Shown: positions 8,601 through 18,859, numbered from the stretch's first letter. The stretch is DNA of 64,000 bases from Caldalkalibacillus salinus (GCF_016745835.1 NZ_JAERVL010000004.1:310001-374000), one strand, 5' to 3'. The notes: generated from the sequence alone by a model not told the origin. Numbers and translations are program-made.

Positions 8601-8638
8601 CGTTCGGAGGAAGGCAGTATAATCCCCTTCCTCGGACG
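8601..8638 (+). other. intercistronic stem-loop after the binding-protein gene
   Basis: About 13 base pairs with one bulged G (CGTTCG-g-AGGAAGG against CCTTCCTCGGACG), loop ~11 bases and no T tract. This position after a binding-protein gene usually marks an mRNA stabiliser or partial terminator that raises binding-protein yield over permeases. Confidence 0.65.
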
Positions 8639-8664
8639 TATATTTCTGCAGAGGAGGTAAGGCT

Positions 8665-9606
8665 GTGCAGTCTTCAGTTCCAACTGAGAAAAGGACAAAG
8701 ACATCCCAAGGGAAACAAAACCGATTCCGTTTTCTGTATTCCAAAAAGCTGGCACCTTACGTTTTTGTTTCACCGTTTATATTATCTTTTCTAATTCTCT
8801 TTCTCTATCCATTTATCAGTGCCGTGAACATGAGTTTTCAGCAGGTTTTGCCCGGCCAAGTGAATTATATTGGCATGGCCAATTACAGTCGTGTCTTTAA
8901 CCCGACGTTTTATACGGCATTACAGAATACAACAATTTACGTTATCCTAACCGTGGTGATTCTAACGGTACTGCCTTTAATATTCGCCATTGTACTCAAT
9001 CATCGCCTAATGAAATTTACAAACTTTTTCAGGGCATCTATTTTTATCCCAGCGCTGACATCTGTTATCGTTGCGGGGACCATTTTCCGGATGATTTTTG
9101 GAGATTCTGATTCTTCTGTGGCTAACCAGTTTCTTCAATTCATCGGTCTTAATCCAGTAGAATGGCGCTATAATGCGTGGTCAGCTATGTTTCTCATGGT
9201 TACCTTAGCTTCATGGCGTTGGATTGGGGTGAATATCCTATACTTCCTGGCTGCGCTTCAGAATGTGAATCATGACCTCTATGAAGCGGCGGACATTGAC
9301 GGGGCGAATACGTGGCAAAAATTCAAACATGTCACTTTTCCAGCGATTAAACCGGTCGTCATTTTCCTCACAACGATTACAACGATCAACGGTTTTAGAA
9401 TGTTTGAAGAAAGTTTCGTATTCTTTGAAACGAGTTCCCCTGGTAACATCGGTCTGACCGTGGTCGGTTATATCTATCAGGAAGGGATACAACGAAATGA
9501 TATGGGCTTTGGTGCAGCAGTGGGGATCGTTCTATTAGGTGTTATATTTGTCGTCAGTGTCATACAACTATTTGCAACGGGTGCATTCAAGAAGGGTGAT
9601 GCATAA
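8665..9606 (+). CDS. ABC sugar permease, MalF/AraP type
   Basis: 313 residues, six predicted membrane helices, and the EAA loop YEAADIDGANTWQKFKHVTFP that docks to the ATPase. Sugar-permease family 1; partner of the next gene. GTG start with GAGGAGGT upstream. Its stop overlaps the next start in TAATG. The operon context suggests arabino-oligosaccharide import. Confidence 0.87.
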   Translation: MQSSVPTEKRTKTSQGKQNRFRFLYSKKLAPYVFVSPFILSFLILFLYPFISAVNMSFQQVLPGQVNYIGMANYSRVFNPTFYTALQNTTIYVILTVVILTVLPLIFAIVLNHRLMKFTNFFRASIFIPALTSVIVAGTIFRMIFGDSDSSVANQFLQFIGLNPVEWRYNAWSAMFLMVTLASWRWIGVNILYFLAALQNVNHDLYEAADIDGANTWQKFKHVTFPAIKPVVIFLTTITTINGFRMFEESFVFFETSSPGNIGLTVVGYIYQEGIQRNDMGFGAAVGIVLLGVIFVVSVIQLFATGAFKKGDA

Positions 9607-10457
9607 TGGATAAGAAAAAAACGACAAAAGAAAAGCTCATATCACTACTCTTTGTCGCGCTTTTTAGTATTGTTGCCTTTATAGCCCTTTTCCCTGTTAT
9701 TTCATTAATTGTGGCTTCATTAAGTCCAGCGTCGGACTTGATGAGATACGGGCTCACGAGTGAGCTGTTCTATTCTAGCTTTGATTTTCAGAACTTTGAG
9801 GCCCTCTTCGGGTCAGAAGGGTCTAAATACTGGCAATGGTATTTTAATAGTTTAGTTATTTCTGGTCTACTTATTATCCTTTCCCTGTTTTTTTCATCCA
9901 TGGTCGGCTATGCGCTCGCCATGTATGATTTCAAAGGGAAACGATTGATCTTTGTATCGGTGCTGTTAATTTTAATGATTCCATTTGAAATATTAATGCT
10001 TCCTCTTTTCCAAATGATGATGTCTTTTAATCTGATTGACAGTTACTTTGGTGTGATGCTGCCATTGATTGTCGCACCGATTGCTGTTTTCTTTTTCCGG
10101 CAATATGCGCTGGGTCTACCCAAAGAGTTAATGGAAGCGGCACGTGTGGACGGTTGCACAGAATTTGGCATATTTTTTAAGGTCATGGCGCCTTTGATGT
10201 TGCCTTCTTTTGCCGCTATGGCTATCCTACAAGGCTTAACAAGCTGGAACAACTTCTTATGGCCTTTACTCGTGCTACGATCCAACGACATGTTTACATT
10301 ACCTGTCGGGTTAGCCACGTTGCTGACTCCTTACGGTAATAATTATCAAGTGCTATTTTCAGGTTCGGTGTTAAGCATCATTCCAATTATTATCCTATTT
10401 TTGTTCTTCCAGCGCTTTTTCATTGAAGGTCTCACGTCTGGTGGGGTGAAAGGATAA
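9606..10457 (+). CDS. ABC sugar permease, MalG/AraQ type
   Basis: 283 residues, six membrane segments, EAA loop MEAARVDGCTEFGIFFKVMAP. Second subunit of the heterodimeric permease with the preceding gene, overlapping it by one base, consistent with stoichiometric coupling. A short gap separates it from the first GH43 gene. Confidence 0.87.
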   Translation: MDKKKTTKEKLISLLFVALFSIVAFIALFPVISLIVASLSPASDLMRYGLTSELFYSSFDFQNFEALFGSEGSKYWQWYFNSLVISGLLIILSLFFSSMVGYALAMYDFKGKRLIFVSVLLILMIPFEILMLPLFQMMMSFNLIDSYFGVMLPLIVAPIAVFFFRQYALGLPKELMEAARVDGCTEFGIFFKVMAPLMLPSFAAMAILQGLTSWNNFLWPLLVLRSNDMFTLPVGLATLLTPYGNNYQVLFSGSVLSIIPIIILFLFFQRFFIEGLTSGGVKG

Positions 10458-10547
10458 AAATGAAATAGGGCAAGAAAAGTGTCAGTAAGTGAAGAGTCAG
10501 AGAGCATGTATAAACCATATTTAATCAATGCACAGGGAGAGGATTAT

Positions 10548-11513
10548 ATGAACACGACATTACAATACCGCAACCCTATCATCGAACAACGAGCTGATCC
10601 GTGGGTATACAAGCATGAGGACGGTTACTACTATTTCACGGGTTCAGTGCCAGAGTATGATCGCATCGAAGTACGAAGAGCGAAAACAATAGAAGGGTTG
10701 AGAGAGGCCAAGCCAGTAACGGTCTGGCGCAAGTATGAGACGGGGCCTTTAAGTGCCAACATATGGGCGCCGGAGATTCACTTTATCGATGGCAAGTGGT
10801 ATATCTATTTTGCAGCCGCTAGAACAACGGAGACGAAGGACGGTCTCTTTGATCACAGAATGTATGCTCTAGAATGTGCGGCCGCAAATCCACTAGATGG
10901 ACCATGGGTGGAAAAAGGTCAAGTTAAATCTCAATGGGAAACATTCTGTTTAGATGCGACCACATTTGAACACAAAGGGACCCTTTACTATGTGTGGGCG
11001 CAGAAAGATCCAGATATTGAAGGGAATTCCAATCTTTACATAGCTGAAATGGAAAACCCTTGGACGCTTAAGAATAAACAAGTGATGATCTCAACACCCG
11101 AATATGAGTGGGAAAAAATCGGGTTCTATGTTAACGAAGGAGCGGCTGTACTTAAGAAAAACGGCAAGATATTTATGACCTTTTCAGGGAGTGCAACAGA
11201 CTTTAATTATTGTATGGGATTGCTCTATGCAGATGAAGATGCTGATCTGCTCGATCCTGCTTCATGGCACAAGCTTGATCGCCCTGTCTTTAAAACGAAT
11301 GAAGACAATGGCCAATACGGTCCTGGACACAATAGTTTTACCGTGAGCGAGGATGGTAAGCACGATGTTCTCGTTTATCATGCGAGAAATTACAAAGAGA
11401 TTGAAGGCGATCCACTCTATGACCCCAATAGACACACACGAGCTCAACTGATTGAATGGGACGACAAAGGATTCCCCATTTTTGGTGAACCCGTACCCGA
11501 TGCGGTGCGATAA
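10548..11513 (+). CDS. GH43 family glycosidase, probably intracellular arabinofuranosidase
   Basis: 321 residues, five-bladed GH43 propeller. The catalytic base lies in RADPW (D17), the modulating Asp in LDATTF and the acid Glu in YVNEGAAV. ANIWAPEIHFIDGKWYIYF is family-typical. No signal peptide, so it acts on imported oligomers. The ATG at 10548 is preferred because AGGGAGAGG lies upstream; an in-frame ATG at 10506 has a poorer site. The likely reaction is release of L-arabinose from alpha-1,5-arabino-oligosaccharides; xylosidase activity cannot be excluded. Confidence 0.8.
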   Translation: MNTTLQYRNPIIEQRADPWVYKHEDGYYYFTGSVPEYDRIEVRRAKTIEGLREAKPVTVWRKYETGPLSANIWAPEIHFIDGKWYIYFAAARTTETKDGLFDHRMYALECAAANPLDGPWVEKGQVKSQWETFCLDATTFEHKGTLYYVWAQKDPDIEGNSNLYIAEMENPWTLKNKQVMISTPEYEWEKIGFYVNEGAAVLKKNGKIFMTFSGSATDFNYCMGLLYADEDADLLDPASWHKLDRPVFKTNEDNGQYGPGHNSFTVSEDGKHDVLVYHARNYKEIEGDPLYDPNRHTRAQLIEWDDKGFPIFGEPVPDAVR

Positions 11514-11570
11514 GGCAAGTGTATCAATATCAATTCAAATATAATTAAATTTGAAGGAGGTCATTGATTT

Positions 11571-12632
11571 ATGTCTAAAAGAAGTGGATTCAACAGTTTA
11601 AGTATTGGCATTATTGTCGCTCTTGCTATTGGGATTTCGCTGTCAACGATGGCTTTGGCCAACGATAACAGTCATAGCGAAAACAAAGGAAAGGGACAAC
11701 CCCCTGAAGGAAAACTTAATATGTATGGAGATACTGGAGATTATGTCCCCAATGAAGTGGATGATCCAGTCCACGACCCAGCCCTTATCCGTGATGGGGA
11801 TACGTATTATGTTTTTTCAACAGGGCTACTACGGAATCCTGAAGACCCAGGCGGCATATACGTTCGCAAATCAGAAGGAACTTTAGAAGGGCCTTGGGAG
11901 GCACTTGGAGAAATCCCAGCGCCGGAATGGGTCTTAGATTATGAACCAAATCATCTCTGGGCGCCTCAAGTGGTGCGCAATGGCGACAAGTTTTATTTAT
12001 ACTATGCGGCATCGTCCTTCGGAACAAACCAATCCGCTATCGGTGTGGCTAGCACAGCAACACCAGGTGACCTAGATAGCTGGGTAGACCATGGACCTGT
12101 GCTCACCTCCGAAGGAGAAGATTACAACGCGATAGACCCTCATGTCTTCAGTGCCGAAGGGGACTGGTGGATGGTCTTTGGTTCTCACTTCAGTGGTATT
12201 AAGTTACAGAAAATGGATGGCATGACCAACACAACAGGAGACATTTACACATTAGCAAATCGTCCAGGCGTCCCTCATAATCCAGTAGAAGCGCCAACAA
12301 TTATTAAAAAAGGACAATATTATTACCTTTTCACCTCATGGGATCGATGCTGTGCAGGGCTCGACAGCACCTATAAAATCGCGGTGGGAAGATCAGAAAG
12401 TGTGACAGGTCCTTACGTTGACCAAAATGGTGTGCCCCTTGAAATAGGCGGTGGAACCATTGTCCTACAGTCCGAAGGTAACCAAGTTGGACCGGGTGGA
12501 CAGGATATCCTGCAAACGTACGGTAAGGATTACCTGATTCATCATTATTATGATGGGGAAGCAAACGGTATCATCCGTATGCAGATCCGAACCTTAGGAT
12601 GGGAAAATCACTGGCCTGTAGTTGAAGAGTAA
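11571..12632 (+). CDS. abnA: secreted endo-alpha-1,5-L-arabinanase (GH43)
   Basis: 353 residues with an N-terminal signal peptide (hydrophobic core IGIIVALAIGISLSTMALA). The GH43 catalytic triad is recognisable: D69 in VHDPAL, D189 in NAIDPHV and E240 in PVEAPT. HLWAPQVV and the FGSHFSGI stretch are characteristic of endo-arabinanases. It would cut arabinan outside the cell, feeding the binding protein and permeases encoded upstream. GAAGGAGG precedes the ATG. A strong terminator closes the operon. Confidence 0.88.
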   Translation: MSKRSGFNSLSIGIIVALAIGISLSTMALANDNSHSENKGKGQPPEGKLNMYGDTGDYVPNEVDDPVHDPALIRDGDTYYVFSTGLLRNPEDPGGIYVRKSEGTLEGPWEALGEIPAPEWVLDYEPNHLWAPQVVRNGDKFYLYYAASSFGTNQSAIGVASTATPGDLDSWVDHGPVLTSEGEDYNAIDPHVFSAEGDWWMVFGSHFSGIKLQKMDGMTNTTGDIYTLANRPGVPHNPVEAPTIIKKGQYYYLFTSWDRCCAGLDSTYKIAVGRSESVTGPYVDQNGVPLEIGGGTIVLQSEGNQVGPGGQDILQTYGKDYLIHHYYDGEANGIIRMQIRTLGWENHWPVVEE

Positions 12633-12688
12633 GATGTTAATATGGATAAAATAGACGCGTGGATAGCCCAAATGTAAAATGACGTACG

Positions 12689-12718
12689 AAGCCGCAGTAT
12701 ATATTGCGGCTTTTTTTT
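12689..12718 (+). terminator. terminator of the arabinan operon
   Basis: AAGCCGCA / TGCGGCTT over a 7-base loop, followed by eight T residues. Confidence 0.92.
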
Positions 12719-12888
12719 ACTAGGTGACGCATTTTTTAGTCAATTGCTAAGTCCATTCTCCAGAAATAATAAAAAAATCATGACAGAAAGGTGAAAAAAC
12801 TTATACGAAAACGTTGCATTCATGTATAATGCTAGTAACGGTTTCATTTTTGAACCACACAATAGGCCAAAGATAAAGGAAGAGATTG

Positions 12889-14055
12889 ATGTCTGAAAAT
12901 ATTACACGCATACATTTAAACGATAAAGAATACATCTTAATAGGGACGGCACACGTATCAAGACAAAGTGCCGAAGAAGTAAAAGAAGTCATTGAAACAG
13001 AGCAACCTGATTCGGTATGTGTCGAGTTAGATGAGCAGCGATACCAATCGATCACCAACAAAAACAAATGGAAAGACATGGATATATTTAAAGTCATCAA
13101 AGAAAAGAAAGCCACGCTCTTATTGATGAATTTACTTGTATCTTCCTTTCAAAATCGCATTGCTGAACAACATGGCATTAAGCCGGGGCAAGATATGATC
13201 CAAGGGGTCGAGTCAGCCAAGGAGAATAATGCCCAACTGGTGTTAGCGGATAGAAACATTCAGATTACTTTCGCCCGCATTTGGCACAGACTCGGTTTTT
13301 TAGGAAAAGCCCAAGTCTTGATGATGATCGTCTCTAGCATTTTCAGCAAGGAAGAGATTACTGAACAAGAACTAGAAAAATTGAAGACGCAGGATATGTT
13401 GAATGCCACGTTAAAAGAGTTTACGGAGTCTTTCCCGAGGTTAAAAGAGCCTCTGATTGATGAACGCGATCAATATTTAGCCCAGAAAATCAAAGATGCA
13501 CCAGGTAAAAAAGTGGTGGCAGTCTTAGGCGCCGCTCACGTCCCCGGGATAACCGAAGAGATTAAGAAAGAGCAAGACTTAAAAAAACTAAATGAGCGCC
13601 CACCAAAATCAAAGGCGCCGAAAATGATCGCTTGGATGATCCCACTTATTATTTTAAGCATGATCGGCTACACGTTTTATTCCAACCCAACAACAGGGAT
13701 GCAACAAACCGTGAGTTGGATTTTATGGAATGGCTCGTTCTCCGCTATCGGGGCGGCAGCGGCTTTTGCCCATCCGCTTACCGTACTAACTGCGTTTATC
13801 GTGGCCCCATTAAGTTCACTAAATCCGTTAATGGCAGCCGGATGGTTTGCAGGGCTTGTCCAAACATTTCTACGTCGGCCGAATGTGGCAGATTTTGAAA
13901 ACCTCTCAACGGATGTTCAAAGTGCCAAAGGCTTGTGGAATAACAAAGCGACGCGCATACTCATTATCATTGTTCTGACAAACATCGGCAGTACATTAGG
14001 GACATTCCTTGGCGGCGCTGACGTTGTCAGATTATTCTTAGACACGATTAACTAA
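12889..14055 (+). CDS. TraB/PrgY/GumN family membrane protein
   Basis: 388 residues. TraB-domain hallmarks: the GTAHVS motif near the N terminus, VCVELDEQRYQ, and the late VVAVLGAAHVPGI with its conserved GAAH. The last ~150 residues form several membrane helices. PrgY and TraB inhibit sex-pheromone activity in enterococci; other members are proposed metalloproteases. No pheromone or conjugation genes are near, so the role is open. ATG at 12889 has AAAGGAAG upstream; a TATAAT lies at 12825-12830. Confidence 0.87.
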   Translation: MSENITRIHLNDKEYILIGTAHVSRQSAEEVKEVIETEQPDSVCVELDEQRYQSITNKNKWKDMDIFKVIKEKKATLLLMNLLVSSFQNRIAEQHGIKPGQDMIQGVESAKENNAQLVLADRNIQITFARIWHRLGFLGKAQVLMMIVSSIFSKEEITEQELEKLKTQDMLNATLKEFTESFPRLKEPLIDERDQYLAQKIKDAPGKKVVAVLGAAHVPGITEEIKKEQDLKKLNERPPKSKAPKMIAWMIPLIILSMIGYTFYSNPTTGMQQTVSWILWNGSFSAIGAAAAFAHPLTVLTAFIVAPLSSLNPLMAAGWFAGLVQTFLRRPNVADFENLSTDVQSAKGLWNNKATRILIIIVLTNIGSTLGTFLGGADVVRLFLDTIN

Positions 14056-14090
14056 AAAGGAAGAACGATCGCTTCGTTCGTCCTTTTTCT
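14054..14090 (+). terminator. terminator after TraB-like gene
   Basis: AAAAAGG-aa-GAACGA / TCGTTC-gt-CCTTTTT over a short loop; the T run continues past it. Confidence 0.85.
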
Positions 14091-14194
14091 TTCTTTATTG
14101 AATTTCTTTACAAAGAGGATAATATAAACCTAGATTTTTCCGTTCACCCTCTGTGAAGGGAGACAATCATTGGTTGAAGACAGGAGGTCTTTGT

Positions 14195-16006
14195 ATGACA
14201 GAAGCCAAACGTATTCCTAAACGTTCAGAAATGGATCCGAAGTACATGTGGGATCTCACCCCAATATTTGAGTCGGATGATGAATGGGAGAAAGCCTTCC
14301 AAGAGGTAAAAGCGTACATAACACAGTGTCAAGCGCTCCAAGGCACACTAGGAGATTCAGCAGAGTCTCTATTAAAAGGACTGCGGTTACAAGATCAAGT
14401 GAATATGAAACTCCTTAAGGTTTACGTTTATGCTCACCTTAAGAAGGATGAGGATAGTACAAATGCGAAGTACGTTGCCTACAACGATCGGGCAAGCAGT
14501 TTAGCAAACGATATCCAAAACGCATTGTCGTTCGTTGTGCCAGAGATTTTATCGATTGAAGAAGACACAATCACACAATTTCTTCAGGAGAATGAAGACC
14601 TGACGTTATACCGACACGCATTAGACGAAATTAATCGTCAACGCGAACACGTCCTGTCTGCCAGTGAGGAGTCTATTATCGCTCGGGCTGGAGAAGTGAC
14701 TTCAGCGCCGAGTAATATCTTTTCCATGATCAACAATGCCGATATGAAGTTTCCTCGTATTAAGGATGAAAACGGAGAAGAACAAGAGCTCACGCACGGT
14801 AGATACGTACACTTCATGGAAAATAACAGCCGTCGTGTGAGACAGGATGCATTTGAAGCGATGTATGACACATACAAGAAGCAGAAAAATACCCTAGCGG
14901 CCACGCTCAACGCTTCAGTGAAGAAAAACATCTTTTACAGTCGCGTACGCCGTTATCCTTCTGCTTTAGAGGCTTCCGTACAAAAAGATAACGTCCCCTC
15001 TAAAGTATATGAACAGCTCATACAAGCGATTCACGAGTATCTTCCTGTCTTTCATCGTTATGTGGCCTTACGTAAAAAAGTGCTCGAACTAGACGAACAT
15101 CATATGTACGATATCTATGTGCCACTGGTGCAAGAGGTCAACATGAAATATAGCTTTGAAGAGGCCAAAGACCTCGTTCTTTCTTCATTGACTCCTCTCG
15201 GAGAGGAATATCGTGACATCGTCAATAAGGGGTATGAGTCGGGATGGATTGATGTATACGAAAATGAAGGAAAGCGTAGTGGGGCATACTCTAGCGGTAC
15301 GTACGGCACACCACCTTACATCCTGCTTAATTACCAGGATAATTTAGATAATGTGTATACATTAACCCATGAGATGGGGCACTCCCTTCATAGCTATTAC
15401 TCTAGACGTGAACAGCCGTTCGTTTACTCCAACTATACGATCTTTGTCGCTGAAGTGGCTTCCACACTTAACGAAGCACTATTAACGGACCATCTTCTAA
15501 AAACAACGGAAGATAAAAAGCGCAAAATGTATATACTGAACCACTATCTTGATAGCTTTAGAGGTACAGTGTTCAGACAGGCGATGTTTGCTGAGTTTGA
15601 GAAAATCATTCATGAGAAGGTAGAGCGAGGAGAAGCTCTAACCCCTGATTCTCTAAGTGAATTATATTATGACCTTAATGTTAAATATTTTGGCCCGGAT
15701 ATGAAAGTGGATGAGGATATTGCCTTAGAATGGGCAAGAATTCCGCATTTCTACTATAACTTCTACGTGTATAAGTATGCGACAGGATTTTCTGCAGCGA
15801 CTGCACTGAGTAAGCAGATCCTAGAACAGGGGCAACCGGCGGTCGACCGTTATCTTCAATTCCTAAAAGGTGGTAGCTCCAAGTATCCGATTGACTTACT
15901 TAAACAGGCAGGGGTTGATATGACATCCCCTGACCCCGTTCGCCAAGCGTTACAGGTGTTTGAACAAACGCTAGATGAATTTGAAGCGCTTGTCTTAGAC
16001 AAATAA
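14195..16006 (+). CDS. pepF: oligoendopeptidase F
   Basis: 603-residue cytoplasmic zinc metallopeptidase of family M3. The zinc motif HEMGH is at residues 392-396 within YTLTHEMGHSLHSYYS; the third-ligand region FVAEVASTLNEAL follows. Length matches PepF (~600 aa). It degrades oligopeptides of about 7-17 residues, and in Bacillus its overexpression affects sporulation. The start at 14195 follows AGGAGGT; an upstream in-frame ATG (14153) would put that site inside the coding region. Monocistronic, flanked by terminators. Confidence 0.95.
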   Translation: MTEAKRIPKRSEMDPKYMWDLTPIFESDDEWEKAFQEVKAYITQCQALQGTLGDSAESLLKGLRLQDQVNMKLLKVYVYAHLKKDEDSTNAKYVAYNDRASSLANDIQNALSFVVPEILSIEEDTITQFLQENEDLTLYRHALDEINRQREHVLSASEESIIARAGEVTSAPSNIFSMINNADMKFPRIKDENGEEQELTHGRYVHFMENNSRRVRQDAFEAMYDTYKKQKNTLAATLNASVKKNIFYSRVRRYPSALEASVQKDNVPSKVYEQLIQAIHEYLPVFHRYVALRKKVLELDEHHMYDIYVPLVQEVNMKYSFEEAKDLVLSSLTPLGEEYRDIVNKGYESGWIDVYENEGKRSGAYSSGTYGTPPYILLNYQDNLDNVYTLTHEMGHSLHSYYSRREQPFVYSNYTIFVAEVASTLNEALLTDHLLKTTEDKKRKMYILNHYLDSFRGTVFRQAMFAEFEKIIHEKVERGEALTPDSLSELYYDLNVKYFGPDMKVDEDIALEWARIPHFYYNFYVYKYATGFSAATALSKQILEQGQPAVDRYLQFLKGGSSKYPIDLLKQAGVDMTSPDPVRQALQVFEQTLDEFEALVLDK

Positions 16007-16029
16007 CCCTGTGGCTTAACAAAAAGGGG

Positions 16030-16085
16030 CCATTCGAGTATACTTAACGACGGGTGTTCAAGTATACTTGAATGGTTTTTTATTT
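16030..16085 (+). terminator. terminator after pepF
   Basis: A 16-bp stem CCATTCgAGTATACTT / AAGTATACTTGAATGG with a 14-base loop, then TTTTTTATTT. The 3' arm includes a separate perfect 16-bp palindrome (16057-16072). Confidence 0.88.
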
Positions 16086-16220
16086 GTCTTAAATACCAAA
16101 TAATTCATTAGATAATTAATACTTGTGGTTGAAAAATGCTACCGTGATAAAAGGACTTATAGCTACACTTTGCAAGTAGACGTGTCCTAAAAGTATGAAA
16201 TGAAAGAAGGCGTTTAGCGT

Positions 16221-17135
16221 ATGAAAAAGCATGATGTGGCCGTGATAGGCACTATATTTGTCGATGTGAAAGGTTTTTCGCATCAAGCTTATCACCCTCA
16301 AGGTCGAAATATTGGGAACGTGGCGTTTTTTCATGGGGGTGTCGGCAGAAACATTGCAGAAACCATGGCTCAGTTAGACGTGCAAACGGCGTTTGTATCC
16401 ACGGCGGATTTAACCGGTTTGTCTACTGAAGTTCTGCAGCGTTTAGAGCACCACCAGGTAGACACCACTTATACCATCCAAACGGAAAACGGGATGGGCA
16501 TGTATATGGCCATATTAGATGATAAAGGTGATTTAGCAGGCTCTATATCTCAAATGCCGTCATTAGATGAAATGGAAGGGGCATTGCTCAAACAAGTGGA
16601 TGACATTGTTCAAAAGTCCAAAGCCATCGCGTTAGAAATAGACTTAAATGAGAAGATTGCTGAAACTTACGTGCAAAAAGCCGTCCAACATCAAACGCCA
16701 ATATACGGGATACCTGGCAATCTAGATGTGCTATACAAGCGTATGGATTTACTAGAACATATCCAATGTTTCATCTTAAATGAAATAGAAACGGAGAAAT
16801 TAAGTGGTATAGTACCGGATACGATGGAAGACGCCAAGACGGCCGCTGAATTTTTTATTCAAAAAGGATTGAAACAAGTGGTGATTACCTTAGGTGAGAG
16901 AGGATGCTACTTTTATGACGCATTAACTGGAGAGCACGGCCCCCTTTCACCACAGCGCGTCGAGGTTGTAGATGCAACGGGCGCAGGTGATTCTTTCTTC
17001 GCTGGAACGGTCTCTGCTCTAGTCAAGGGAGAGACGTTAGCCGAAGCTGTGAAACTAGGGACGCGTGTAGCAGGGGTTACAATCTCTATTCCTGAAAGCA
17101 CGTGTCAGGACCTTCAAGAGAGATTAAGAGGTTAA
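16221..17135 (+). CDS. PfkB family sugar/nucleoside kinase (pseudouridine-kinase-like)
   Basis: 304 residues, ribokinase fold. GGVGRNIAETMAQL is the substrate-side signature and DATGAGDSFFAGT the PfkB signature 2, with the catalytic Asp of GAGD. The GGVGRNIAE form resembles pseudouridine kinases, but the usual partner pseudouridine-5'-phosphate glycosidase gene is not adjacent, so the substrate is uncertain. Only a weak GAAGG precedes the ATG. Monocistronic. Confidence 0.8.
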   Translation: MKKHDVAVIGTIFVDVKGFSHQAYHPQGRNIGNVAFFHGGVGRNIAETMAQLDVQTAFVSTADLTGLSTEVLQRLEHHQVDTTYTIQTENGMGMYMAILDDKGDLAGSISQMPSLDEMEGALLKQVDDIVQKSKAIALEIDLNEKIAETYVQKAVQHQTPIYGIPGNLDVLYKRMDLLEHIQCFILNEIETEKLSGIVPDTMEDAKTAAEFFIQKGLKQVVITLGERGCYFYDALTGEHGPLSPQRVEVVDATGAGDSFFAGTVSALVKGETLAEAVKLGTRVAGVTISIPESTCQDLQERLRG

Positions 17136-17203
17136 GAGGCTATATAACATTAATTATACGAACCAAGTTGGCAAGGTCAAACGCATTATAATGTGCATTG
17201 AAA

Positions 17204-17240
17204 AACGCTCCGAGTGTAAAAACTCAGAGCGTTCCTTTTT
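17204..17240 (+). terminator. terminator after PfkB kinase
   Basis: AACGCTCcGAGT / ACTCaGAGCGTT followed by CCTTTTT. Confidence 0.8.
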
Positions 17241-17350
17241 AATGTCTTATTCAGCATAAGCACCCTTTAAAGCACCCTTTAGTTCAATATAAAACTTTAA
17301 TGAGTGGTGATCCATTTATCTTCATCGGTTAAAGCATTTAAAATGTGTAT

Positions 17351-18859
17351 CTAATGTCCTTCGTAGTATTGCTCAGTCCTTGTTAACGCCATATTTTCAT
17401 TTTCAACCAGTGTATCATCATAAAGAACGATAAAATGGGGGATATGAAGATAAAATGAAGGTCCGGGATCTTGCGGACCTAAAAAAGTCATGTCGATGTC
17501 TAAACGTTCAGCGTTGCGTGCGTCTTGGATACCTTCTTTGCCTTTATTTTCATAAATAGACCATCCCTGAACGACTTCAGTTTCAGCATCATTTGTGGCA
17601 TGCGGCTGACCTTTATTAATTGTGGCTTGGTCAAAGACATACTTCGGTAGTGATGGTCGTTGATGAAAATCATCGCGGACCTCAAAAGCCACATGATACG
17701 AGCCATTATCTACTGTGAAATTTTTTTGAATAAAAGTGTGACCGAGGTAGTTCAGGCGTTCCTTCCCGTTATTGGCCTCGTCTAAGGGGATAGATACTTG
17801 ATGACCATGTTGAACAGCTACCATGCTGTGACTGAAGCTCAAGCTATGCGTTTGCTCCTCTAAATCTAAAGGTTCTGTAAACACCACAATCCTATCGTCA
17901 AAGCGTGCGATTGATGAGGTCGAATGGAATGGTATCTCTTGAGCACCGTATGGACGTGCCACTTTCAATACCCCGTCTAGTTGGACTAACGCGTCCCCTT
18001 TTACCTCGGAATCAAACGTTAAGGTCCACGCAGCGTAGGTTGGATACTGTATCACTTGATCGAAAGTCAGCTCATGAAATTCGGAAAGTCTTACTGTATG
18101 ATCTATGGCGTACGTTACACCAAGACTTTTGGGTAACGTGATGGGCATGTCATTTCCATTGATACTTAAGGTTGCATCCTTGATGAATGGATTAAATTGA
18201 TCGATAACCCGTACAGTCTTATGAGGCATATAGTCCCCATAAAATAAAAACATAGAATTATCTTTTGTGATCACTTCATCAAAACTCCCCCGACCCAGGA
18301 AACCTCCCGCATGGGAAATTGAGTAGGGTAAACCGCCGGTTGGCTCCTTCGAAAGCTGTCCAGAGGGATGAACGTCCTGCTCCTCTTTTGTCGAAGCAAG
18401 AACATAAAGTTGTGCGTCTGTTGTCACAAGCGCGCCTTCAACATGTAAAGGGAAGGTCTCACGCTCCATTTGCTTGTTTCCAATATGTCCTATGACATTG
18501 CGTATCAAAGAGTGATTGATCAGTTCTATTTCGCTATTAATAGGCGTATAAATGGCTTCATCTTGCACATCTTTTAACATGGGGAAGGCTTGTACATAAC
18601 GGTCCGGTACGTTTTTAGATCCTAGACGTTCCGACATCTGAGCCTGCCATGCTGCCATTTCTTCCTTATTTAGAGATTGAGGGAGCTCTTGTGCTGATCT
18701 TTCTGTTACGTTATATATACTGGTTTCTGTTACAACAGTGTCTGTATGCTGTTGGGGCTCATGAAAACTCGCTAGACTAGATTGGTGCATATATTCATAC
18801 ACACCGATCACAATCCCAACACAAATCACGGTCATAATTGACTTTTGTAATGTATTCAT
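17351..18859 (-). CDS. membrane-anchored extracellular protein of unknown function
   Basis: 502 residues; I do not recognise a family. One N-terminal hydrophobic helix (IMTVICVGIVIGVYEYM) is followed by ~480 residues predicted outside the cell, rich in alternating hydrophobic/polar beta-like stretches, few cysteines, and with histidine-rich patches. No catalytic motif is visible. AGGAG precedes the ATG. It is alone between a convergent kinase gene and the truncated haemoglobin gene; its upstream region contains a 31-bp direct repeat. Confidence 0.75.
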   Translation of the reverse strand: MNTLQKSIMTVICVGIVIGVYEYMHQSSLASFHEPQQHTDTVVTETSIYNVTERSAQELPQSLNKEEMAAWQAQMSERLGSKNVPDRYVQAFPMLKDVQDEAIYTPINSEIELINHSLIRNVIGHIGNKQMERETFPLHVEGALVTTDAQLYVLASTKEEQDVHPSGQLSKEPTGGLPYSISHAGGFLGRGSFDEVITKDNSMFLFYGDYMPHKTVRVIDQFNPFIKDATLSINGNDMPITLPKSLGVTYAIDHTVRLSEFHELTFDQVIQYPTYAAWTLTFDSEVKGDALVQLDGVLKVARPYGAQEIPFHSTSSIARFDDRIVVFTEPLDLEEQTHSLSFSHSMVAVQHGHQVSIPLDEANNGKERLNYLGHTFIQKNFTVDNGSYHVAFEVRDDFHQRPSLPKYVFDQATINKGQPHATNDAETEVVQGWSIYENKGKEGIQDARNAERLDIDMTFLGPQDPGPSFYLHIPHFIVLYDDTLVENENMALTRTEQYYEGH

